This document shows positions 26,876 to 33,881 of a stretch of DNA of 64,000 nucleotides, one piece after another. The notes beneath the pieces are model-generated. The model saw only the letters and a list, made by a program, of their open reading frames with translations. It was not told the origin of the DNA and did not search any database. This stretch comes from Kiloniellaceae bacterium (GTDB lineage: Bacteria; Pseudomonadota; Alphaproteobacteria; Kiloniellales; Kiloniellaceae): the NCBI GenBank assembly GCA_021776195.1, contig JAJFGK010000099.1, positions 1-64,000 on the forward strand. Reading direction: 5' to 3'. Every line of letters starts with the position of its first letter. Within the stretch, counting starts at the first letter, position 1. Both the position numbers and the translations under genes were made by a program.

Positions 26876-26911
26876 GCTTCGGCCTTCCGCCGCGCCCGAG
26901 AGGACCCCGCA

Positions 26912-27874
26912 ATGACCGAGAAGTCGAGCCACGACAACGCCTTCACCGCCGAGAGCCTCTACGGCCTCAATCCCGAGACCACCTACGCCGGGGCGCTCTC
27001 CTTCCTGCGGCGGCGCTACAGCAAGGACCTCGGGCCCGCCGACGTCGCGGTGGCCGGCGTGCCCTTCGACACCGCGACCACCAACCGGCCCGGCACCCGC
27101 TTCGGCCCGCGCGCGATCCGCCAGGCCTCGGTCAACCTCGCCTGGGCCCGACCCTATCCCTGGGACTTCAATCCGCTGGACCGGATCGCGGTCATCGACT
27201 ATGGCGACTACGAGCACGATTTCGGACGGCCGGAACAGGTTCCCGATGCCATCACCGCCCACGCCCGCCATGTCCTGGAGCACGACACGGCGCTGCTGAC
27301 CCTGGGCGGCGATCACTTCATCACCTATCCCCTGCTGAAGGCCTATGCCGAGAAGTACGGCACCATGTCGATGATTCATTTCGACGCCCATTCCGACACC
27401 TGGTCCGATGACGACGGGCGGATCGACCACGGCACCATGTTCTACCACGCCGCCAAGCAGGGCATCGTCGACCCCAGCCGCTCGGTCCAGGTCGGGCTCA
27501 GGACGACGAACGACGACACCATGGGCTTCCACGTCCTGGACGCACCCTGGGTCCACGCCCACACGATCGAGCAGGCCGTCGCCGAGATCCGCCGCGTGGT
27601 CGGCGACCATCCGGTCTACATGACCTTCGATATCGACTGCCTCGACCCTGCCTACGCGCCGGGCACCGGAACCCCGGTCTGCGGCGGACTGACCAGCAAT
27701 CAGGCGCTTTCGATCCTGCGCGGCCTGGGCGGCATCAACCTGGTTGGGATGGACGTGGTCGAGGTGGCGCCGGCCTACGATATCGGCGAGATCACCGCCC
27801 TGGCCGGTGCCACTATCGCCTTCGAGATGCTCTGCCTTTTCGCCTTCAACAAACCCGAACGGCCGGCTGCCTAA
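26912..27874 (+). CDS. speB: Agmatinase
   Basis: The enzyme of the ureohydrolase family hydrolyses agmatine to putrescine and urea, using two manganese ions. The metal motifs are complete: LGGDHFITYP, HFDAHSDTW and TFDIDCLDPAYAPGTGTP. The N-terminal pattern (GVPFDTATTNRPGTRFGPRAIRQAS) and the 320-residue length fit agmatinase rather than arginase. It lies nine bases before the PuuB-like oxidase, so putrescine made here could be passed directly to that pathway. A second ureohydrolase is at 49172. Related guanidino substrates cannot be excluded. Confidence 0.88.
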   Translation: MTEKSSHDNAFTAESLYGLNPETTYAGALSFLRRRYSKDLGPADVAVAGVPFDTATTNRPGTRFGPRAIRQASVNLAWARPYPWDFNPLDRIAVIDYGDYEHDFGRPEQVPDAITAHARHVLEHDTALLTLGGDHFITYPLLKAYAEKYGTMSMIHFDAHSDTWSDDDGRIDHGTMFYHAAKQGIVDPSRSVQVGLRTTNDDTMGFHVLDAPWVHAHTIEQAVAEIRRVVGDHPVYMTFDIDCLDPAYAPGTGTPVCGGLTSNQALSILRGLGGINLVGMDVVEVAPAYDIGEITALAGATIAFEMLCLFAFNKPERPAA

Positions 27875-27883
27875 CAAAAGGCC

Positions 27884-29161
27884 ATGCCCCAGGCCTATCC
27901 CGAGTCCTATTATCTGGCGACCGCCAAGGGCCTGGCGGAACGCCCGGCCCTGGCCGGGGACCTGGATTGCGATGTCTGTGTCGTGGGCGGCGGCTTCACC
28001 GGCCTGTCGGCGGCACTGCATCTGGCCGAGCGCGGCTACGACGTGGTGCTGCTGGAGGCCGAGCGGATCGCCTGGGGCGCCTCGGGGCGCAACGGCGGCC
28101 AGCTCGGCTCGGGCCAGAGGGTCGGCCAGGAGGAGCTCGAAGGTCTGGTCGGCCGGAACGAGGCCCGCCGGCTCTGGGACCTGGCGGAGGCGGCCAAGGC
28201 CGCGGTGCGCGACCGGGTCGCGCGCCACGATATCGACTGCGATCTGAAGGCTGGATCCCTGGCCGTCGCCTACAAGGCCGGCGACATGGACTGGATGGCC
28301 CGCAACGTCGCGCTGTTGAACGAACGCTACGGCTATGACCAGGTCTCGCTGCTGTCCAAGGCAGCCCTCGAGGAGCGCCTCGCCTCGTCGATCTACCACG
28401 GCGGTTTTCTCGACCAGGGCGCTGGCCATCTGCATCCGCTGAACTATGCCCTGGGCCTGGCCCGCGCCGCCGAGGCAGCCGGCGCGCGCCTCTTCGAGGG
28501 CAGCCCGGTCACCGGGATCAGCGGCGGCGAGAAGCCCTGCGCCACCACCGCCGCCGGCAAGATCAACGCGCGCTATCTGGTGCTCGGCTGCAACGCCTAT
28601 CTGGAAAACCTGGCGCCGCGCATCGCCGGCAACATCATGCCGATCAACAACTTCATCCTGGCCACCGCGCCGCTGGGCGAAGCCGGCGCGCGGGCGCTGA
28701 TCCGCGATGACGCCGCGGTCCACGACAGCAAGTTCGTGGTCGACTACTACCGCCTCTCGGCCGACCACCGCCTGCTGTTCGGCGGCGGCGAGACCTACCG
28801 GCGTGCCCTACCGGCCGACATCAAGAGCTTCGTGCGGCGCCCCATGCTGCAGGTCTTCCCGCAACTTGCGGACACCCCCATCGACTATGCCTGGGGCGGC
28901 ACTGTTGGCATCACCATGAACCGCCTGCCCGACTTCGGGCGGCTGGAGGACACGATCTTCTACGCCCAGGGTTTTTCCGGCCACGGTGTCGCCCTGACCA
29001 CCCTGGCCGGCCAGGTGATCGCCGAAGCCCTGGCGGGCACGGCCGAACGCTTCGACGTCATGGCCCGCCTGCCGACCCGGCGCTTTCCCGGCGGCACTCT
29101 CTTGCGCGCCCCGGCGCTCGTGCTCGGCATGCTCTACTACGCTCTCCGCGACAAGTTGTGA
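27884..29161 (+). CDS. FAD-dependent oxidase, gamma-glutamylputrescine oxidase-like (PuuB family)
   Basis: The 425-residue flavoprotein of the DadA/glycine oxidase superfamily has the Rossmann fingerprint CDVCVVGGGFTGLSAALHLAERGYDVVLLEA, then WGASGRNGGQ and near the end QGFSGHGVALTTLAGQVIAEAL. The opening PESYYLATAK resembles PuuB, which oxidises gamma-glutamylputrescine in the Puu pathway. Its place directly after agmatinase supports a role in putrescine use. No gamma-glutamylputrescine synthetase is in the window, so the exact substrate is inferred. It overlaps or abuts the DJ-1 gene. Confidence 0.85.
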   Translation: MPQAYPESYYLATAKGLAERPALAGDLDCDVCVVGGGFTGLSAALHLAERGYDVVLLEAERIAWGASGRNGGQLGSGQRVGQEELEGLVGRNEARRLWDLAEAAKAAVRDRVARHDIDCDLKAGSLAVAYKAGDMDWMARNVALLNERYGYDQVSLLSKAALEERLASSIYHGGFLDQGAGHLHPLNYALGLARAAEAAGARLFEGSPVTGISGGEKPCATTAAGKINARYLVLGCNAYLENLAPRIAGNIMPINNFILATAPLGEAGARALIRDDAAVHDSKFVVDYYRLSADHRLLFGGGETYRRALPADIKSFVRRPMLQVFPQLADTPIDYAWGGTVGITMNRLPDFGRLEDTIFYAQGFSGHGVALTTLAGQVIAEALAGTAERFDVMARLPTRRFPGGTLLRAPALVLGMLYYALRDKL

Positions 29162-29169
29162 GGCCTGAA

Positions 29170-29790
29170 ATGCGAAGCATCGGTGTCGTCCTCTTTCCCG
29201 AGTTCGAGCTGCTCGACGTCTTCGGGCCGCTGGAGATGTTCGGCCTGCTGCCCGAGGCCTTCGAGATCCGCCTGGTGGGCCAAACCGGGCCCCTGGTCGC
29301 CAGCAAACAGGGGCCGCGCAGTGCGCTCGACGACACCTTCGCCGACGATCGTCACTATGATCTGCTGCTGATCCCCGGCGGCCGCGGCGCCCGGCGCGAA
29401 GTTGAAAACGAGACCCTGTTGGCGTGGCTGCGCCGCAAGGCCGAAGCCGCCGAGATCGTCACCACGGTCTGCACCGGCAGCGCGATCCTGGCGCGCAGCG
29501 GTCTGCTGGATGGCATCGGGGCGACGACCAACAAGATGGCCTTCGATTGGGCCGCCTCCTTTGGGCCGGATGTCCGGTGGCAAAAACAGGCGCGCTGGGT
29601 CGAGGCCAAGGGACCGGCCGGCCACTTTTTCACCTCATCGGGGGTCTCCGCCGGCATGGACATGAGCCTGGCGGTGATCGCCCATCTCGAGGGCGAAGAG
29701 ACCGCGCGGCAGGTCGCGCTCTGGGCCGAATACGACTGGCACGACGATCCCACGTGGGACCCCTTCGCCGCCGCCCACGGGCTCGCCTAG
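29170..29790 (+). CDS. DJ-1/PfpI family protein (class I glutamine amidotransferase-like)
   Basis: The product of about 206 residues has the DJ-1/PfpI pattern: IGVVLFPEFELLDVFGPLEMFGLL, then DLLLIPGGRGAR, and the nucleophile elbow TTVCTGSAILARSGLLDG with the active cysteine. The C-terminal SSGVSAGMDMSLAVIA fits the isonitrile-hydratase/AraC-N-type branch. Several activities occur in the family (isonitrile hydratase, glyoxalase, chaperone), so none is asserted. I use ATG 29170, preceded by GAGG; GTG 29158 would overlap the previous stop by four bases. It is the last gene of the agmatinase run. Confidence 0.85.
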   Translation: MRSIGVVLFPEFELLDVFGPLEMFGLLPEAFEIRLVGQTGPLVASKQGPRSALDDTFADDRHYDLLLIPGGRGARREVENETLLAWLRRKAEAAEIVTTVCTGSAILARSGLLDGIGATTNKMAFDWAASFGPDVRWQKQARWVEAKGPAGHFFTSSGVSAGMDMSLAVIAHLEGEETARQVALWAEYDWHDDPTWDPFAAAHGLA

Positions 29791-29844
29791 TCGGGCACGC
29801 CTTGGCCGGATAAGGCGCGCCGGCGCCCTGCGCCGGAACCCGGG

Positions 29845-30423
29845 TCAGCGAAAGGGCGGCCCGGCCATCCAGCCGACCAGGGACAGGCGCTCGCCGGCGG
29901 TGACCGGCTGCACCCGGTGCAGGACATAGGCCGGGAAGACGATGAAGGTGCCGCGGGTCTTCACCAGGGTCATGGGCTCGGGCCCATAGCGCACCTGGAC
30001 CGCGCCGCCCTGGTAGGCGTCTTCCGGCGAGAGCTGGACGATGAAGCTGAGCTTGCGGGCGACATCGGTCGATTGCTCGGTACCGAAATCGGTGTGCCAG
30101 TCGTAGTGCTGGCCAGGGGCATAGCTTGCCAGTTGCAGCGGCTCGCCGAAGCCGGACAGGTCCATGCGGTAGGTCTTTTCGTTGACCTTTTTCACAATCT
30201 GGGCGGTCTTCTCGAAGATCCACTGGGTTTCCGGCGTGGGATGGAGCCAGCCGATCCGGCTTTCGCGATAGGACCGGTCGTCGCCGAAGTTCGCCGTGCT
30301 CGCCTCTTCCTGGCGCAGGGTGTCGCGCAGCGCCAGGATCCGGTCGCACTCTTGGGGCGTGAAGAGGCCCGGCGCCGCCTTGGTGGCGGCCCAGTGGTTC
30401 GGCATGGATTGGATCGTCGCCAT
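29845..30423 (-). CDS. 2-oxoglutarate/Fe(II)-dependent oxygenase
   Basis: The 192-residue protein has the double-stranded beta-helix iron site: HTD in GQHYDWHTDFG, distal His in YVLHRVQPVTAGERLSLVGWMAG, and Arg of the RLSL segment for 2-oxoglutarate. The overall pattern resembles PiuC/prolyl 4-hydroxylase-like proteins of about 190-230 residues. The substrate is unknown. The start is ATG 30423. It lies between two plus-strand genes and is divergent from the cystathionine gamma-synthase-family gene, sharing a 147-base promoter region that contains a C-run (30487-30496). Confidence 0.85.
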   Translation of the reverse strand: MATIQSMPNHWAATKAAPGLFTPQECDRILALRDTLRQEEASTANFGDDRSYRESRIGWLHPTPETQWIFEKTAQIVKKVNEKTYRMDLSGFGEPLQLASYAPGQHYDWHTDFGTEQSTDVARKLSFIVQLSPEDAYQGGAVQVRYGPEPMTLVKTRGTFIVFPAYVLHRVQPVTAGERLSLVGWMAGPPFR

Positions 30424-30570
30424 GATCTGGCTCCGCTGTGGCGTCGCCGGTCTGTGTGGCACAGACCCGGGCAGGTCTCAAGGCACCCCCCCCCCGCCCC
30501 TGCGCGGCCATTGCCTTCTAGGCCCGGCTCTTCTAAAGGGTTAGGGAGCGTATTGCAGGAGGACCATGCG

Positions 30571-31803
30571 ATGGAGGGCTCCGACGACAAGCCGGCACGC
30601 CGCAATCGACACGCTTTCGAGACCCGGGCGATCCACCAGGGCTATGACCCCGCCCGCGCCGAAAACGCGCTCAACCCGCCGATCTACATGACCTCGACCT
30701 ACGTCTTCGACAGCCTGGCCGACAGCGCGGCGGTGATCGGCGGCACACAGGCGGGCTATATCTATGGCCGCGGCCACAACCCGACCCAGACGGTGCTTGA
30801 GACCCGTCTGGCCGACCTGGAGGGCGCCGAGGCCGGCCTGACCCTGGCCTCGGGCATGGGCGCGGTGGGCGCCACCCTGCTCTCGCTGCTCTCGGCCGGC
30901 GACCGTCTGGTCGCCCACCACACGCTCTACAGTAACACCCATGCCCTGGTGACCCAGGCCCTGCCACGCTTTGGCATCGAGGTCGCACTGGTCGATTTCA
31001 ACGACCCGGCGACCCTCGAGGCGGCTCTCGCCAGCCCAGCCGCAATGGTCTACTTCGAGACCCCGAGCAACCCCACGGTGGAGATCATCGACATCGAGGC
31101 GGTGAGCGCCCTGGCCCACGCCCAAAGCGCCACAACTGGGGGCGCCACGGTCGTGGTCGACAGCACCTTTGCCTCGCCGGCGGTGCAGCGCCCGATCGAG
31201 TGGGGCGCCGATCTGGTGATCCATTCCCTGACCAAGTACGCCAGCGGCCACGGCGACGTCCTGGGCGGCGCGGTCCTCGGCAAGACCGATCTGGTGGAAG
31301 AGGTCCGCGCCCACGGCCTGCGCTACATCACCGGCGCCGTCATCTCGCCGATGACCGCCCACCTGGTGCTGCGCGGCCTGAAGACGCTGCCTATCCGTAT
31401 GCGCCAGCACGCCGAAAACGCCCTGGCCGTGGCGCAATTCCTGGAGGGCCACCCCAAGGTCGCCTGGGTGCGCTACCCCTGGCTGGAGAGCCACCCCCGC
31501 CATGCCGTGGCGCGGCGTCAGATGGCCCATGGCAGCGCCATGATGTCCTTCGGCCTGAAAACCGGCTTCGACGGCGCGGTGCGCATGCTCGACCGCCTCG
31601 ATCTGGTCTACCGCGCGGTCAGCCTGGGCGACGCCGAATCGCTCATCATCCACCCGGCCAGCCTGCTCCAGGCCCGGGCCAAACTGCACCCGGGCGAACA
31701 GGGCGGCGCCGGCGTCACCGACGACTTGATCCGCTTCTCGGTCGGCCTGGAAAACCTGGACGACCTGATCGACGACCTGACCCAGGCCCTGGAGGGGGTG
31801 TAG
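30571..31803 (+). CDS. Cystathionine gamma-synthase family PLP enzyme
   Basis: The 410-residue enzyme is of the Cys/Met metabolism PLP family (methionine gamma-lyase/cystathionine gamma-synthase). It shows PPIYMTSTYVFDS at the start, GYIYGRGHNPTQTVLE, the SGMGA loop, YFETPSNP and the PLP lysine in IHSLTKYASGHGDVLGG. Late motifs SLGDAESLIIHPAS fit the family. The family does gamma-replacement or gamma-elimination on sulfur amino acids; by-eye alignment cannot separate these. The start is ATG 30571 with AGGAGG eight bases upstream. Its stop is 44 bases left of the IS1595 element and originally faced the convergent dehydrogenase gene. Confidence 0.88.
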   Translation: MEGSDDKPARRNRHAFETRAIHQGYDPARAENALNPPIYMTSTYVFDSLADSAAVIGGTQAGYIYGRGHNPTQTVLETRLADLEGAEAGLTLASGMGAVGATLLSLLSAGDRLVAHHTLYSNTHALVTQALPRFGIEVALVDFNDPATLEAALASPAAMVYFETPSNPTVEIIDIEAVSALAHAQSATTGGATVVVDSTFASPAVQRPIEWGADLVIHSLTKYASGHGDVLGGAVLGKTDLVEEVRAHGLRYITGAVISPMTAHLVLRGLKTLPIRMRQHAENALAVAQFLEGHPKVAWVRYPWLESHPRHAVARRQMAHGSAMMSFGLKTGFDGAVRMLDRLDLVYRAVSLGDAESLIIHPASLLQARAKLHPGEQGGAGVTDDLIRFSVGLENLDDLIDDLTQALEGV

Positions 31804-31839
31804 GAGGCCGGTCCAAGCCCCGTCTCGCTCATGACCGAA

Positions 31840-31847
31840 GCTTGAGC
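31840..31847. repeat. Left target-site duplication of the IS1595-type element
   Basis: GCTTGAGC occurs immediately outside the left inverted repeat and is repeated exactly at 33899-33906 outside the right one. Eight bases is the usual duplication length for the IS1595 family. The perfect match indicates a recent and unrearranged insertion. Confidence 0.92.
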
Positions 31848-31900
31848 GGCGATTATCCACTTGACAAACCCTGTCCCATATCCTGTGTTGACGCACTGAC

Positions 31901-32092
31901 TCATTCATAAGGATCAGGCTCGGAGACTTTTTCATCGGCCACAGTCGCCGATTCGCGCCGGTTCTTCGGCTTAATCTCCAAAAGACCCCTGATAGCATCC
32001 TCGGTTTTTAGGGGTGCGAGCGATACTGGCTTGGCCTTAACACGCTGTTCTTCAACGGTTTTTCTAGCCTTCCTGGCTCCACTCATTGGCAT
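31901..32092 (-). CDS. Small hypothetical protein in the IS1595-type element
   Basis: From ATG 32092 (or 32086) the frame codes 63 residues: basic at the start (MPMSGARKARKTVEEQRVKA), then PLKTEDAIRGLLEIKP and an acidic end VSEPDPYE. The segment looks like a short amphipathic helix with proline-rich flanks. I do not recognise a family. No strong ribosome binding site is visible. It lies at the left end of the element, close to the left inverted repeat, and is read in the same direction as the transposase. Confidence 0.45.
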   Translation of the reverse strand: MPMSGARKARKTVEEQRVKAKPVSLAPLKTEDAIRGLLEIKPKNRRESATVADEKVSEPDPYE

Positions 32093-32151
32093 GGTCCATG
32101 AATTGGTGAAAGGTATTGCAATGCCCACCGGGAATCGTTACGGTCCCGGAC

Positions 32152-32568
32152 ATGACCACTCCAACCATTCCCCAGATCATTGTGCAGATTGAGGCGCGCG
32201 AGAAGGCAGCTTATCGGAAAGGCTGGCTGGATGCGGTCGCGAGCATTGTTGCTGCCGCAAGCCAGGAAGCACCAGCCATAACCAAGCCAGCGCCGTCGTC
32301 TGAGAAGCCACGCACTGAACCGTTGCGGCCAGAACGCCCGATAGTTGCGGTGATTGAGGATATCGTGAAAGAACGGCCTGGATTGCGTGGCGTCGATATA
32401 TTCCGGGAGGCTGTGAACCGCGTCGAAGGCTCCGACTTCAAGACGATGGACCGCACCGGCCGAACGGCTTTGATGCGCCTGAAAATGCGCGGGAAGATCA
32501 GGACGCAAGAAAAGCGCTGGTATCCCGTGGCGAATGACACCATGGAAACGATGGAGGAGATAAGTTAG
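32152..32568 (+). CDS. Winged-helix-like small protein in the IS1595-type element
   Basis: I start at ATG 32152; the frame is also open from 32116. The product is 138 residues: a helical N-terminus (IIVQIEAREKAAYRKGWLDAVASIVAAA), a proline-rich linker, then about 65 residues with winged-helix character (IVAVIEDIVKERPGLRGVDIF, GRTALMRLKMRGKIRTQEKRWYPV). The final basic hairpin before WYPV is typical of a DNA-binding wing. It is probably a regulator or cargo function rather than a standard transposition protein. The stop codon overlaps the hairpin at 32568-32592 that precedes the first tRNA-like gene. Confidence 0.55.
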   Translation: MTTPTIPQIIVQIEAREKAAYRKGWLDAVASIVAAASQEAPAITKPAPSSEKPRTEPLRPERPIVAVIEDIVKERPGLRGVDIFREAVNRVEGSDFKTMDRTGRTALMRLKMRGKIRTQEKRWYPVANDTMETMEEIS

Positions 32569-32592
32569 GGCCAGCGGTTGGATCACTGGCCC
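32568..32592 (+). other. Seven-pair hairpin between ORF and first tRNA-like gene
   Basis: GGGCCAG at 32568-32574 and CTGGCCC at 32586-32592 are perfect complements around an 11-base loop. The hairpin begins on the last base of the upstream stop codon and ends four bases before the first tRNA-like gene. No U-run follows, so it is more likely a processing or stability structure than a terminator. Confidence 0.55.
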
Positions 32593-32596
32593 CTGA

Positions 32597-32680
32597 GCCC
32601 GGGTGGCGGAATCGGTATACGCAGGGGAGTTGGATTCCCCCGGCCTCACGGTCATGCAGGTTCGAATCCTGTCCCGGGTA
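32597..32680 (+). tRNA. Leucine-type class II tRNA with anticodon UGG (proline codons)
   Basis: The 84-base sequence folds completely: acceptor GCCCGGG/CCCGGGT, D arm GCG/CGC with GG in the loop, anticodon arm GGGGA-GTTGGAT-TCCCC, long variable arm (15 bases, GGCC/GGTC stem), T arm GCAGG-TTCGAAT-CCTGT and A73. CCA is not encoded. The long variable arm, the D arm and A73 match bacterial tRNA-Leu, but the anticodon in the seven-base loop is TGG (32631-32633), which reads CCA proline codons. LeuRS generally does not read the anticodon, so leucylation is expected (inference). It is on the opposite strand to the transposase. Confidence 0.8.
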
Positions 32681-32702
32681 CGTCTCATAGTAAGAGGTAA
32701 AA

Positions 32703-32830
32703 GTTGACTTTGGCTTATGCCCTCGTGCCGCAATTGGTAAGACGGGGCGGGTGCTAGCCCGCTGCCCGACGGATCGTTCCCTAGGGCTGTCCAAGTTCGA
32801 ATCTTGGCGGGGGCACAAACCAAAGTCAAC
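32703..32830 (+). repeat. Perfect 11-bp inverted repeat enclosing the second tRNA-like gene
   Basis: GTTGACTTTGG at 32703-32713 is the exact reverse complement of CCAAAGTCAAC at 32820-32830. The arms lie five and four bases outside the tRNA-like gene at 32719-32815. In RNA they would extend its acceptor stem into a much longer helix with two small mismatched spots. This is not normal for tRNA precursors. Confidence 0.85.
32719..32815 (+). tRNA. Atypical class II tRNA-like gene, anticodon ambiguous (GCU or CUA in loop)
   Basis: The 97-base sequence has acceptor GCCCTCG/CGGGGGC, D arm CCG/CGG around CAATTGGTAAGA, a perfect T arm CCAAG-TTCGAAT-CTTGG and A73, as in tRNA-Leu. The anticodon stem GCGGG/CCCGC closes a six-base loop TGCTAG; if only four pairs form the loop is GTGCTAGC. 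With U at position 33 the anticodon would be GCU (AGC, serine); CTA (32754-32756) is also exposed and would read the amber codon. The variable region is about 28 bases (32763-32790) with a GCCC/GGGC stem, longer than normal. CCA is not encoded. Confidence 0.6.
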
Positions 32831-32876
32831 CCTAAACAACTGAAATGGCTCAGTTTTTTCATAAAATCGAGTCGGA

Positions 32877-33833
32877 TCAATGGCTTATTGGGCTCTTTAG
32901 TATGAGCCGCTTACCCTTTGCTGAGCGGATCACGCCGGCCATCCGCTCGCTGTCCGTCAACTTTCTTGTGTTCCAGCGGCGCGAGAACTCGGCCAAATAG
33001 CGCGGCAAATGCCGTTCGCTAACGTGATGGGAAGTGCCGATCAGGCCGCGCCTCAAAAGGCTGTGGTAGGACTCGGCAAAATTGGTGTGCAGGATCACGG
33101 CACGGACATAGTGCGTGGAATGGTCAACCGTATGGTGGGCATGGAAATGGTCGTCCAAGCCTTGATAACTCAAATGTGCGTCGGTGATGATGGTTGCTGA
33201 CTTGTCCACAATTGGCTTGGCAACATTCTGCAATGTCTTTTTGCGAACGTTCGGCACAACGGTCGCAACGGCTTGGCCCTCACGGTCGATCAACGTCGTA
33301 ACCGCGACCTTCTTCCCGGCCTTAGAGCCAAGCTTGCGACGGTGCTAGTTGTTCTTTGCTTTGCCGCCGACGAAGGTTTCGTCCAGCTCGACCACCCCCC
33401 CGTCTTGGCCCAACATTCCAGCCAATGGCTCTTCCGCCACGGCTAATCTGACCCTGTGAGCTAAGAACCACGCAGTTTGATAACTCACACCCAACTCGCG
33501 CTTTAGCTGATTAGAACTAATGCCTTTCTTAGACGAACACATCAAGTGAATTGCCAAAATCCATTTCCCCAGCGAAATGGAAGATTCCTCAAAGATTGTA
33601 TCCTTGCGAACGGTGAACTGTGAGCGGCAATGATAACACTTCCAAAGACCATAAACGGGCTTGCCTTGGGGATGCTTTTTGCTGGGCTTGGTTTTTTGGA
33701 TGGCAAGCTTGTTTATGCGGTCCACCGCACCACAATGCGGGCATGCCGGCCCGTCCGGCCAGCGCAACCCTTCGATCAATTCAAAAGCCTTGGCTTCATC
33801 CGCAACGATAGTGGCCAATTCTGCTAGGTTCAT
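32877..33833 (-). pseudogene. IS1595 family transposase with one in-frame amber codon
   Basis: From ATG 33833 (GGAGGG upstream) the frame codes an IS1595 transposase: zinc ribbon ACPHCGAVD and CYHCRSQFTVRKDTIFEES, SSNQLKRELGVSYQTAWFLAHRVR, and first Asp in VELDETFVGGKAKNN. TAG follows at codon 163 (33347-33345). The same frame then continues without a break for 155 codons: HRRKLGSKAGKKVAV, the second Asp in IITDAHLSYQGL, the conserved Asn in HTNFAESYHSLLRRG and HLPRYLAEFSRRWNTRK. The usual Lys of the DDNK motif reads Arg. Total length, 318 codons, is normal. It is either a fresh nonsense mutant or a gene read through by suppression. Confidence 0.88.
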
Positions 33834-33881
33834 GGTGGCGCCCTCCTGCATATCGATTATCTAGATATTGCGGTGGGTTTG

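Noticed and set aside
26264..28768. Long open frame on the minus strand (834 codons) across methyltransferase, agmatinase and oxidase genes
   Set aside because: It is antisense to three well supported genes, has no family resemblance and is the usual result of GC-rich codon use. The same applies to long antisense frames at 51059-53332, 53175-55430 and 56413-59592.
32719..32815. Selenocysteine tRNA
   Set aside because: The loop contains no UCA anticodon and the acceptor plus T stems are 7+5 pairs, not the longer helix of tRNA-Sec. No selenium genes are nearby.
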